A DNA stretch of 64,000 nt from Symbiodinium natans (lineage: Eukaryota; Sar; Dinophyceae; Suessiales; Symbiodiniaceae): positions 1 to 64,000 of the forward strand of contig CAJNDS010001402.1 in the NCBI GenBank assembly GCA_905221605.1. The letters run 5' to 3'. Under the pieces are notes generated by a model. The model was not told the origin of the DNA, made no database searches, and saw only the letters and a program-made list of their open reading frames with translations. The translations under genes and the position numbers were made by a program. Positions 54,293-64,000 of the stretch are shown one piece after another. Position 1 is the stretch's first letter. Every line of letters starts with the position of its first letter.

Positions 54293-55754
54293 CTAATTCT
54301 TGAGGTCTCGTGACATGTCTGAGCTCTCTGCAAGCTGGAGCAAGAAGGCGCCAAAGTAGATCATAAGCGGCCTCCTGCCAGTGATCTCACGAAACCTCGG
54401 GAATATCAGATGCAGCGATCCTTGTTGAAACCCTGAATCACTGCACCACTGAGGCCCGGGCACGAGCACAGACAGCAAGCTTGACACCAAAATAGGGCCA
54501 ACAGCATCGAGTGTGTATCCCACCGAGTAGCCCAAATACTTGATGCCTTCGCAGAGGCTTCAGTCCAAGGTACGGCAGGACGCACTCATGTCGGAGCGAT
54601 GACGCAGCATTCATAGAAGGTGACACGTGTAAGTGCGGTACCACTCATCATGCACGCAAATCCGACGCCCCATATGCAGCCGCTGGCATACGCGGGGCCG
54701 ATAACCGACTTTTGCAGCTTAACCTGAGAGTCAGTCTGATACAGACACACACACACACTTTTAGAAAACTCACCTTCTCCTGAAGGGATAGGCTTCGACA
54801 GATTCTGTCGCATCAACGGCACAAATCCTGTCTTATCATCAACATTGCTCTAGAATCTAGAAGATGGTACATCAGAATGTCTTTCGAGCAGGTACAGAAG
54901 GGTGATTAGCCCTTGCTTCCCATCGGATTCGGCAGCTTTGTTAGGCACGGTGATGCCGTGCCCCCCTGCCCGTGAAACAAATCTTTGATGCTTCAGAATT
55001 ACAGGTATCCTATATCAAGGTGGCCACACACACACACAGGAGCCACGCAGGCAGTGACGGTCAAGTTCTTATGCATCGGCTCCGAGCGCTTGTCAACTGA
55101 CATTTCTGACATCTTTGAAAGTCTCGTGCAAGGACACATGTCTTGTGGTTGGCGATTATGGGAGTTCGCAGGTCTGAGCCGCAGCCCCCCCGATGAGAGC
55201 TTCACAGGCGAAGCCGCAGCCACTCGACCCTCATGCTTGCATTGCCGGCCAGCATTCCAGAAATGCACGTGAATCACTGGTGGTTGTTTTGCCATGGCTC
55301 AGACGGTAGTGTAGTGACTATTTTGGGAGCAAGAATCAACTTTAAGGGTTTCGTGAGCAAGAATCAGCGCTAAGCAACAAGCATCAACTTGAGGGTTTAG
55401 GGAGCAAGAATCAATGTAGAGTTGCTATGCACGCATCAACTTGAGGATTCGGGAGCAACAATCAACTCTGACTTGCAGTACAAGCAACAGGGACCCAGAC
55501 AGACACACATGGACACAGACACACAGAGACACAGACACACGGGGACACACACACACACACACACAGACACGCAGACACACGGAGACACGCAGAGACACAC
55601 AGACACGTAGACACGGAGACAAAGAGACGAAGAGACACAGACACACAGAGACGCAGAGAGACACACAGAGACAGAGACACAGAGACAGAGACACAGAGAC
55701 ACAGACACCGAGACATGCAGACAAACAGAGACAGAGAGAGACAGACAGACAGAC

Positions 55755-55799
<45 letters not shown>

Positions 55800-56130
55800 G
55801 AGACAGACAGAGACAGACAGAGACAGACAGAGACAGACAGAGACAGACAGAGACAGACAGAGACAGACAGAGACAGACAGAGACAGACAGAGACAGACAG
55901 AGACAGACAGAGACAGACAGAGACAGACAGAGAGACAGACAGAGACAGACAGAGACAGACAGAGACAGACAGAGACAGACAGAGACAGACAGAGACAGAC
56001 AGAGACAGACAGAGACAGACAGAGACAGACAGAGACAGACAGAGACAGACAGAGACAGACAGAGACAGACAGAGACAGACAGAGACAGACAGAGACAGAC
56101 AGAGACAGACAGAGACAGACAGAGACAGAC

Positions 56131-56185
<55 letters not shown>

Positions 56186-59100
56186 CACACACACACACCC
56201 ACCCACGCACGCACGCACGCACGCACGTACGCACTTACGCACTTACTTCTTAGATACATGGAATCCACATTTGAGGCAGAGCCACGCCGCGCACCAAGGC
56301 GACGCTGGAGTACAAGATCAGCAGCACGCCTCGGAATAGAATTGTTGCAGCAGCAAACTTTAGCATCTCCGACCAGAGCATGTGCAAGAGATGGGGTGTG
56401 AGGGGGGAGGGGTGGGTTGGGGTGGGGGCGGCGGTGGGGGGGGTGAGCGGGGGTGAGGGGGGGGGGGGAAGGTGGGAAGTGGTTTTGCACAGTGCCTGCC
56501 CGGCAGGCGCTCAACATCTGGAACAAGGAGCTCTGCATGCGGGGTGCCAATCTTTACCTTTTCCCTCTGAACATAACCCTGAACCCTAAACTTTAAGACC
56601 CAAGCCCCAGAAACCCTCAGCCCTTCACGTTAAACCAAGTAAAGCCCAACCCTACACACAACAACCCTCTGCTTTCCCAGGCGCTGGAGCAAGCCCATAT
56701 TCCAAAGCACTGCGGCCTGGGCTGCGGGGGGTCAGCTCGATTCGGGGTTCCAAAGGCTTTTGGAATTTGGGGGGTATGTAGATTTTAAGGGCTTATGCAA
56801 GATGTCGTGGACGCTTCGGACGATTACTCTTTGGGTTTTTAATGATCCAGGGGTTGGGATCTGGGATGAGGATCAAGGCTTACAAAGACTTGTCCAGAAA
56901 TGTGCGTGGGAACAGTGCTCGCTGTGCGGGCAAGACCCATCAGGCATGATACTGCACACGCACTACTATACTACTAGATTATATACTGCTACACCTTTCG
57001 CAGGCAAGCTGCAAGGCAACGGCAAACGCGTGCACGTCGGGATGCTCCTTCTCCTAAAGCCAAGCAAGTCGCGCCCGACCCGGATCAAATCTTCAAGGGT
57101 ATTTAGACGCAGCTGTGTAAGTACAGGAACCTGTGCTACAGGCATAATGAAGGTGCAGTACACTCTGCCGCCAGAGCTCGTAGAGTGTCGCAGGGACACC
57201 CTGCACTCCACATAGGCCTCCAGCCACCACAGCCAGAATGAAGCCGGCGACTTTCCGCGCTCCTGCTCTGGGCAGTCACGTTTCGAGTTTTCCACAGAAA
57301 CGCTTAAGGCCCTCGTCCCAGACCCCTTGACAACCTTGGAGACGCTCCTATATGAACTCCAAAAGCCGAAGCTCCAAAACCCCAGACAACCCCAAAACCC
57401 TAAACGCCAACGAAAGTAACTAAAGTGGGCTCCTGGTCCCAGCGTGTCCAAGGAGGATTTCCGCACGTTTGGAGCCACCTGCACAGCTTGGCTGCCCCAA
57501 AGTGAGAAAGGGCTTGTTTTGAGCCCCCAGCCTGACTCTTAGAACAAACAATAGCGAGACGGCTCGACGCAGTCTGTGACACATTGAATGCTCGAAACAC
57601 ATGTAACTGGCATGCACGCACGGGGCCTTTTTCGCAGCCATATGGCTGTTGGAGGGATCCTGGGTTGAATCGCCACAGCACCATTGTACTGGTCACAGTC
57701 AAGGGAATTCCAGGGAATAAAAGAGCGCCCCAAGATGTTCTCTGAAGGGCAAGCCTAGGGCCTAGGGTAATATAGGGTAATATAGGGTAATATAGGGTAA
57801 TATGGGGGGTAATATAGGGCAATATGGGGTAATGCGTCTCTTCTATTGAAGCGAGGAGACCCCGTAGACCGAGAAGCCGCCCACGGACATGAAGTTCTGG
57901 TCACACTCCGCTTCCGTCATCCCTTCACCTCGGTACTTTGGTTGTGGGAAGCCCTTGCATACCTTAAGACCTCAAGGTTCACAAAAATCGGCTTCGCTGA
58001 GAAGAAAAGCTGGGAGCACGGCCCATCAACTTGTCAGCTGACGAGGCTTTGCCTCGGATATCCGAAAATACGAGGCACCAAAGGCTGACGAAGTCTGGCG
58101 CCCACTGAGCCACGAACCCCGAAACGCGAAAACAACTGGTACGAAGTTTCCTTCGAGTTGCTGTCGTAACTCGCCTCCTCGCTGTCATCGGAGTCCTCCT
58201 CGAAGCCTTCCTCATCGTGGCCTGCCTTTACAGTCACCGCGCTCTCCTCGCAGCTACCTTGGGTTTGAGCCCTCAGCCCTCAAGGCCTCCACGAACACCA
58301 TGATGAAGAAGGACAGCAAGATCAAGAGGCAACCGAAATCACCTGCGGCGGTTTGCCTATAGACCTTTCGCTCGGCTCTCGTGTGGCAAGGCACGGTACA
58401 GAATAACGGACACGTGTTTGGTGGCTACTCTCAGCCGGGCTGCAGTAAGCCAGCTTACCGGTCAGCGGAGTCACGCCGAACAGACCGAAACGGCCAATGC
58501 AGTATCCCACCATCAGGTTCCTGGTACACAAAACGCCAGCAGGCACTTTTTTTCAAGTGAGGCCTCTTGAGTTGCGATCGGTGTGCCCGAGCGGCTGGCC
58601 ACCAGTATCTTTCACACATGTACCCTGTAACATGACAAAAAAATGTGGTAGAAATGCGCCCAGCAGTTGCCCTGAAATATCCTAAAAGCTTGAACCCTAC
58701 AGACCCTAAACAACCGGGAAATCCCCAAACCCCTAGTAAGACAACCCTCAACCCTAAACCCTAAACCTTAAACCCTTAACCCTTCATTAACCCTTAACCC
58801 TCAACCCTTAACCCTCCACCCTCCACCCTTCACCCTTAACCCTTAATCCGAGCCGAAGGACACGAAGTGGTACAGGGAAAAGCCGAGGCCGATCCCAAGC
58901 AGCTTCACCAGAGGTAGGACAAAGTAGTTGGACAGCGCCCACAAGACCTGGTTAAGAGCTCTGGTTCAACTCTTAAACCCTGAAACCCTAAAAAGCCCTT
59001 CAACCCTTTAACTTAAACTCTTAAACCCTTCAACCCTTAACTAAACCCTTAAGCCCTTAAGCCCTTAAACCCTTAAGCCCTTAAAACCCCTTAAACCCCT

Positions 59101-60356
59101 TAAAACCCTTAAACCCTTAAACCCTTAAACCCTTAAAACCCTTAAACCCTTAAACCCCTTAAAACCCTTAAAACCCTTAAAACCCTTAAAACCCTTAAAA
59201 CCCTTAAAACCCTTAAAACCCTTAAAACCCTTAAAACCCTTAAAGCCCTTAAACCCTAAAGCCGAAGCTTGGGATCCAAGCTCCGTGATCAGTTGCACCA
59301 AGACTTCGCAGAACCTTAGGCCCCAACGCCGCCGAAAACGACTTGCGGTGGTAGGCCGCGCTCCTGAATCCCCGACCCTAAACCCTAAACCCTAAACCCT
59401 AAACCCTAAACCCTAAACCCTCCGAGGTTTTGGGTTGGGGGCTGAGGGTTGAAGGTTTGAGGGGGGGTTTCAGGGGTGGCTTCCGGGTTTGGGGCTTTGG
59501 TTTTGGGATCTCCCTGTCAGATGAGGGCCCAGAGGAAGGGTGCAAGGTTGACTCATGCCTGAGTCAGAGGAAGCCCTTGGCTTGCCGGTTCCTCATGCAG
59601 AATTAAAGAATGGAGCGTTAGGGGGCGATAGGGGGTAGTTACCTAGTTCCCCAAGTCTCCACTAAGAGGCACGAAATGCTGGGGTTCATCACTGGTGCTG
59701 GTGGCTTTCAACAAGCGCCCCGTATCGTTGCGATGCAGTGTTCTCCTGTCAACACCCTATCTTTCCCAACACTCTTTCGGGGGCTGAAAGCTGCCCTCGA
59801 CCCTGGACTGAAGATGCCACACAGGGATTCGAAAGGCAGCCACCCGGGCCCCTACGTCCATAAACCCTATGAAGCAGTATAAGACCCTAAAGTCCCTAAA
59901 CCCAAAACCCTGTCCAGCTCGCCGTGGGAAAGCGCGATGATGAAACCAACCATGAGGATGCCATTGCACATGAACCACTGGAAGGCCGTCCCTTCCTCAA
60001 AACGGGCAGCATATGGTTGAGGAGGGGTCTCCGATCTCAACCCTGTTTCAACATCTTTCAACTTTCTGGGGCACACCATAGCCCGCCCAAGAGACAGAGA
60101 GAGAGAACATACGCCTCCTTATCCTTATGCTGACTGCAGTGCAGAGGTCGAAGATCTCATACTTCTTGACCTGGGCTCTGTGTGCTCTCTGCGTCTCTCG
60201 ACATGTGTCGACTGCATCCTGTATATAGGCTTGTAGGTCACAAGCTCCTTTTATAATAGTCTTGAATCGCAACTATGTGGCCGGAACATACTGGATGCCG
60301 AAGGCGATTGCGGCCACCAGCGCGAAGCCGAGCCCCAATCCAGTGTCGTTTCCCAT
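54293..60356 (-). CDS. TMEM144-like membrane transporter, thirteen exons
   Basis: A multi-pass protein of the TMEM144 family (drug/metabolite transporter superfamily, putative carbohydrate carriers). Exons: 60,282-60,356; 60,135-60,170; 59,909-59,995; 59,328-59,363; 58,849-58,947; 58,459-58,520; 58,287-58,342; 58,136-58,253; 57,163-57,250; 56,260-56,366; 54,625-54,708; 54,462-54,538; 54,293-54,395. Reading: [109 protein letters not shown], an acidic loop ([18 protein letters not shown]), [80 protein letters not shown] and [20 protein letters not shown], ending SRDLKN and stop. This follows the family order: five helices, acidic loop, five helices. The start is ATG 60,356 just before helix 1. 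Exon 1 ends at a GC donor; exon 12 ends at a GC donor that restores the VFREI frame. Exons 8 and 10 are least certain. Confidence 0.85.
55495..56235. repeat. 740-bp CAGAGACAGA-type microsatellite in an intron
   Basis: It begins as ACACACAGACAC words, becomes a nearly perfect 10-bp repeat CAGAGACAGA for about 300 bp (55,797-56,130), then CAGACAGACAGA and finally ACGCACGC. It lies between exons 10 and 11 of the TMEM144-like gene. The transcribed minus strand is therefore pyrimidine-rich. Open frames of 228-362 aa in several phases are by-products of the repeat. Confidence 0.95.
57766..57835. repeat. GGGTAATATA decamer repeat
   Basis: Six or seven copies of GGGTAATATA, the later ones with small changes. 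They lie in the intron between exons 8 and 9 of the TMEM144-like gene. Confidence 0.85.
58737..59262. repeat. degenerate CCCTTAAA / CCCTAAA array
   Basis: CCCTTAACCC, CCCTTAAACC and AAAACCCTTAAAACCC words cover two blocks (58,737-58,850 and 58,970-59,262) that flank exon 5 of the TMEM144-like gene. Block two is nearly regular (AAAACCCTT, 9 bp). These look like telomere repeats changed by one or two bases and then amplified. Confidence 0.85.
59375..59420. repeat. interstitial telomere-type array (CCCTAAA)n
   Basis: Six CCCTAAA units just upstream of exon 4 of the TMEM144-like gene, in the intron before it. Orientation is opposite to the arrays at 44.1 and 51.4 kb. Confidence 0.93.
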
Positions 60357-60369
60357 GGCGGCCCCGAAG

Positions 60370-61460
60370 CCTTTTCAACCCTGAACTCATCTAAACTTCC
60401 CCGGATCCGGGAAGGTTCTGCCAATAGCAATTGGCAGGACTAAAGCTAGGTAAGATTGATACTAGTAAGACCTTGTGGTTGCCGCTTGGTGCCATGACTT
60501 CAGATTACAAGTGCAACTTCTGCGGAGAAACCCTGACACTCCACCATCCATGCCCTGCGTGACTCCATAGGCAGACGCGCCGTGGGACGTGTGAAACGCC
60601 ACTCAAGCCACGAGGCTGCGATGGGTCGGTTTTCGACCTCCGTGATCAAAGCCTTGACTGTCACATACGGTCACTTGCTCGGGTGGTGGCCGGTATGGCT
60701 GGAGCCGACGCGACTTGGCAGGCTCCTGTTTGCGGCTTCGGTCCAATCTGCCCATTCTTTTTAAAGGCGTGCGGCACTGTGTGCGCTGTGCCACCGAGTC
60801 CTCCAGAGCACGGCGCAGAAGGGTAGGCAGCACCTCGAGTGCGCAAGCTTCATAACTTGTGTCTAGGGACGCGCGCAGTAGCTGTGCCGGTTGTCCCCAC
60901 GCGTGCCGACTCCTGCTTCACGGTCAAGGGATTGTTGCATCATATTTTGTCTGGGCCCAATAACCCAACAATAGCGCGATCCTTGGGCCATTTCATTTGG
61001 GCCATTGACAGGTTCTCGGCCCTTCTCCAGACTCAGCTCAAGTCCAACTAGGTGGCAACTAGGTGGCAAAAAGCCCCTGCTTCTCTGCTTCTTCATGGAG
61101 CTCCTGGGCTCCTGGCCTGTCAGGCGATCGGCCAGTGAGGTGCTGAGTGGTGCAGCGCCAGCTGCGCCTGCCAAGCTTCCTAGACATCGGCTCACGACTC
61201 ACGGCTAGTATTTAGGCGAAAAAAGGTGGGGATTCTTTGCGCTTTCGCTCCAAACCAATTGCAACCCATCCGCTGTAAGCAGCCAGAATTCCGTTAGCCA
61301 AAAACAAATCCCGCTGCAGCTGATGGACGCAGATGAACGCACCAAGGCGACCCGAGGGTCGACGATGGGCATTTTGGTCTTGTAGGGTTTAAAATTTAGG
61401 GCACGGCCTCCAATTGCTGGCCCAAGACATCTAGGCAGGAGCCTACCTGTAGGATACTTC
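60370..61460. other. putative intergenic stretch upstream of the transporter gene
   Basis: No domain was recognised. Two minus-strand frames (60,603-60,833 and 60,863-61,195) are partly protein-like, for example GREPVNGPNEMAQGSRY, without a match. If the gene near 62.5 kb is truly on the plus strand, the change of orientation would lie between here and 62.4 kb. Confidence 0.35.
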
Positions 61461-61463
61461 TGC

Positions 61464-61571
61464 CTGCCTGGCCATTCGGGGAGAGAGGCTGGCAGCGTGC
61501 GCAGCTCAGCGGGCGTGCTGGGACGCAACTTGCCGCACTTGCCGCAGAACAACGCGCCCTCCGGCTCGTAC
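61464..61571 (-). CDS. possible exon with Cys-x2-Cys ribbon
   Basis: An AG acceptor and a GC donor bound a minus-strand segment reading YEPEGALFCGKCGKLRPST, then PAELRTLPASLPEWPGR. The FCGKCGKLRP knuckle resembles half of a zinc ribbon. The second Cys pair is not seen. The family is unknown. Confidence 0.35.
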
Positions 61572-61929
61572 CTGGGCTTCCCAGATTCGCGCGCATGTCT
61601 ATACACGTGCCAAGTTTTACTGTGGTGAAAAGCCTGCTTGGAACGTGTGGCTATGACATTGATGCGAAAGGTTCTTGCGTGACTTCTCGCGCGACCTTTG
61701 CTGTCCCCCTAGCCGACGCAGGCAACCTTCTCTCGCAGAAGCTATCGCGACGTCCCAAAAACCGTAGCGCGCTGCTGACCCTTCGATTCCCTTCGGCAGA
61801 GTCGCAGGGAATGTGAGCAATTGTGAGCACAATCATGACCTCCCTTTGTTCCGCATCTTGCAGGAAGCGGCATCCTCCGGCCTCTCCGTGATCATAGCAA
61901 TCTGCTCCTTAAGCGAAGCCTAATGTTCC

Positions 61930-62103
61930 TGAAGGTGCCAGCAGGAAGGGCATCTTGCTCTCCGCAAGGCCTCAGACGATCTGCCTTGACGGCACAGCGT
62001 CCAAGAATTCGTGGGAGAATCTCCCTGGCCAAAAAAACAGCTTGATTCTCTAGATCTGTGTGTCCATCGCACACTGCGAAGGACTTGTAGCCGCAACGTC
62101 GTC
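61930..62103 (-). CDS. possible PP2C-type phosphatase fragment
   Basis: The minus strand reads RRCGYKSFAVCDGHTDLENQ, then AVFLAREILPRILGRC. The SFAVCDGH core resembles the metal-binding FFAVFDGHGG motif of PP2C Ser/Thr phosphatases, and the following helix (A-x-FL-x3-LP-x-IL) also fits. The usual second Gly is Thr here. Neither the upstream nor downstream PP2C motifs were found, and plus-strand frames are open over the same bases. Confidence 0.3.
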
Positions 62104-62468
62104 CTTGATATCCACTGTCCTCGGCATTATTTCTCATTTTGGATCGTTCATTCTCGGCAACTGCGTAGCCGTAGTCGCCTTTTTTTCAGACTCCTCTTCA
62201 GTTCTTCAGGTAGGAGGATTGTCCCAGGCGGGCACACAGCTGGCTGAGCAGCCACCGCATTCGACGCAAGAAGGACTGAAGCATCCCACACCACACCTCA
62301 TGCTGGCCACCTCAGGTCATCCTGAGTAGAAGAAGAATTTTCCTGTCAGCCTGTTCATGCCCTCCTCGCCAGCCGCTCTCACGCTTAACGGCCTGCCCAC
62401 AACCAGTCACGCACGCTTCTCTGTTGCCTTCTGAGCTGGTTCAACATGGTGCCCAGGGCAAGTGCTAG

Positions 62469-62712
62469 GGCATCGGCGGCTTCCCGCAATACGGACAGTT
62501 CGAGGATGGCGGCGTCTCAGCCTCAGTCGAGCGCACACGGCCACGCAGCACGTGGCAAGCTGTGCCAGGAAGCATGAGCCCGGGCCCAATGCGGAGACCT
62601 TTCCGCAGGTCGAGAGCAACGGCGCAGCAAAAGGAGGAGTGGCGACAGTGACGATAGTGACGACATCGCAAGCGAGGTGCTCAAGACACTTCAACCACAC
62701 GCCGGTACTTAG
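62469..62712 (+). CDS. unrecognised gene, last two exons, possible GA-AG intron
   Basis: On the plus strand an exon (62,469-62,568) reads IGGFPQYGQFEDGGVSASVE, then RTRPRSTWQAVPG. The second exon (62,609-62,712) reads REQRRSKRRSGDSDDSDDIA, then SEVLKTLQPHAGT and a TAG. The first ends one base into a codon and the second supplies two, so the join is in frame across a 40-base intron starting GA and ending CAG. The basic stretch followed by Ser/Asp repeats looks like a nuclear localisation signal and casein-kinase-2-type sites at a C-terminus. The family is unknown. A 40-base intron is short, so the join is tentative. Confidence 0.4.
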
Positions 62713-62719
62713 TTTAGCA

Positions 62720-64000
62720 ATTCCTAGTTCCCTTGTTCTGCGTTTGCAGACGAGGAGGGCCATGCTTGCTTCTCTCATTTTCCTCCTTCACCTGGGTAGC
62801 TGGGCTCCAGGCTGGGGGTGGAGCCTGCGGTTGGCTTCGAACCGGCCAAGGCGACACCGGCAGGCCTCCCAGATTCCACACATCCCAACTGCCAAACTAC
62901 CGTCAACAACCTCATCAAGCTGGCCAAGCACATCCCAAAGACCCAGGAAGCAGCCAGGCTACATCGACTGATCCCAGCCCAACCCGAGAGGCATCCCTCA
63001 CCCGAAACACCGAATCACTGAAAACCCTGAACCTGTGCTGCCTGCAGGAGTTTACCTGCACGAGAAGCTCCAATGTTCAAGTTCTAAAAGCCGTGGTAAT
63101 GCAAACGCCAAGTGGAATTCCCACACCTGCAGCGGCCCTACACCCTGAACCATGCTCGCCTGTGGGAGCCAGCGAAGGTGCTGCGCCTGAAGCGTCAGAG
63201 ATCCCGCGCGGGCCCCAAGGTCCTGCATCACAGAGGCCTTGAGCTAGAGCTTCAGAAAATTGCAGTCTGAAGGAGATTTAGCGGTTCAAGGGGCTATAGG
63301 CTATGGGGGTTAGGGTTTATGCATCATGGTTCAGTAGCTGGGGCCGAGGTTCTGCACACATCCGTATACGCCGTAAGCGTCTTCAAAGTTACAACTTCCT
63401 CCAGCTTAGGGCTTCGGTCGCGCCGGGTCGCCCCTGAACTCCGAAAAACCGCAACCCCCCTGGAAATGTTCAGAGCCTGTGTCGGTGTCGGGCTCCGGGG
63501 CCGATGCAACTGTCGTCAGCAAGTCAAAGTTTGGCAAATTGGGGGGGGGGGGGGGGTAGTAGGTAGGCTCCATGGATTCGGATTCAAGGGCTTAGGGTTC
63601 GAGAAGCGTCTGGTTTTGTTGCGCAGGGTGTGTGAGGGTGAAAGGGCTTACGAATGAAACCTGAATTCTTCAGAGGAAGGCGCCCCTCCTGACTTGCCTC
63701 TTTGGGGGGGGGGTGGGGCTCAGGGTTTAGGCTGCACTCCAAATCCTGCAAATCCCCATGTCCTGACACCTCATGGGTCATGGCAACGCTTTCCTCGGCT
63801 GCTAGGCTACCTCCGAAGATCCTACGCGCAGTGCCCAAATTCCTGAACTCTGGAATTCCATACCCAGATCCCCTTGAGCACTACGACCTTGGAGCCCTTA
63901 ACGACCTTGGAGCCCTAAAACCCCTTAGAGCCCCTAAAGCTTGTTAACACTCGAGCCGCCAGCCCTCAGGTCCTACCTAGACTCCTTAATCCTACACAGA
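62720..64000. other. stretch with no recognised gene
   Basis: Poly-G tracts lie at 63,541-63,556 and 63,703-63,717. Telomere-like words occur around 63,305-63,320, 63,588-63,600 and 63,722-63,730. Open frames are Pro/Ser/Arg-rich with no domain. Confidence 0.4.

Noticed and set aside
55425-56401. Open frames of 228 to 362 residues made of Cys/Val/Leu/Ser or Asp/Arg/Gln repeats
   Set aside because: They are translations of the CAGAGACAGA microsatellite in several frames at once. The repeat lies in an intron of the TMEM144-like gene.
1-64000. tRNA, rRNA, riboswitch and bacterial promoter signals
   Set aside because: None was recognised by eye. A tRNAscan-SE and Rfam search would be needed to exclude small RNA genes.

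Overview
This window looks like nuclear DNA of a dinoflagellate, probably of the Symbiodiniaceae/Suessiales kind. That is an inference from several signs. The few recognisable genes are cut into many short exons. Reading frame and protein-family alignment support introns that start with GC or GA as well as GT and end in AG. Telomere-type TTTAGGG/CCCTAAA arrays and degenerate copies of them are scattered through the interior. Coding density is very low, and most of the sequence is simple repeats, fold-back elements and duplicated blocks. I see no bacterial operons, no rRNA, no tRNA and no CRISPR. No splice junction has transcript support here: exon ends were chosen from AG acceptors, phase continuity and similarity to remembered families.

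Recognisable genes, almost all on the minus strand, in order: a possible RRM fragment (0.5 kb); a possible unrecognised exon (5 kb); an EXD1-like 3'-5' exonuclease-fold domain that appears to lack its last catalytic Asp (6.0-6.7 kb); phosphopantothenoylcysteine decarboxylase of coenzyme A synthesis (7.2-8.0 kb); a seven-exon metallo-beta-lactamase-fold hydrolase (9.5-12.7 kb); an unrecognised multi-exon gene whose exon phases chain together (18.0-19.8 kb); an intronless YeeE/YedE sulfur-compound transporter (34.6-35.7 kb); a RING-H2 finger fragment (47.2-47.4 kb); and a thirteen-exon TMEM144-like transporter (54.3-60.4 kb). Near 62.5 kb two exons joined by a possible GA-AG intron lie on the plus strand, so orientation may switch between 60.4 and 62.5 kb. 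The genes share no pathway. The common strand fits the unidirectional gene blocks known in dinoflagellates.

The central 20.7-34.1 kb is repeat territory. It starts with an AT-rich inverted array of about 3.5 kb: units of about 175 bp that reverse orientation at one point (about 22,353), each unit itself able to fold into a hairpin. Next come a 734-bp tandem duplication (24.2-25.7 kb), a GC-rich minisatellite, an AT-rich block with paired G and C tracts, two near-identical blocks of about 2 kb (27.35-29.57 and 31.0-32.95 kb) that contain a 190-240 bp tandem repeat with GA microsatellites, and a 0.58-kb tandem duplication carrying small ORFs (33.0-34.1 kb).

The rest (0.6-5, 12.7-17.9, 35.7-47.1, 47.5-54.2 and 62.7-64 kb) is mostly intergenic or intronic sequence with telomere-like words, microsatellites and short fold-back (MITE-like) elements. 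Other exons may be hidden there that I could not recognise.
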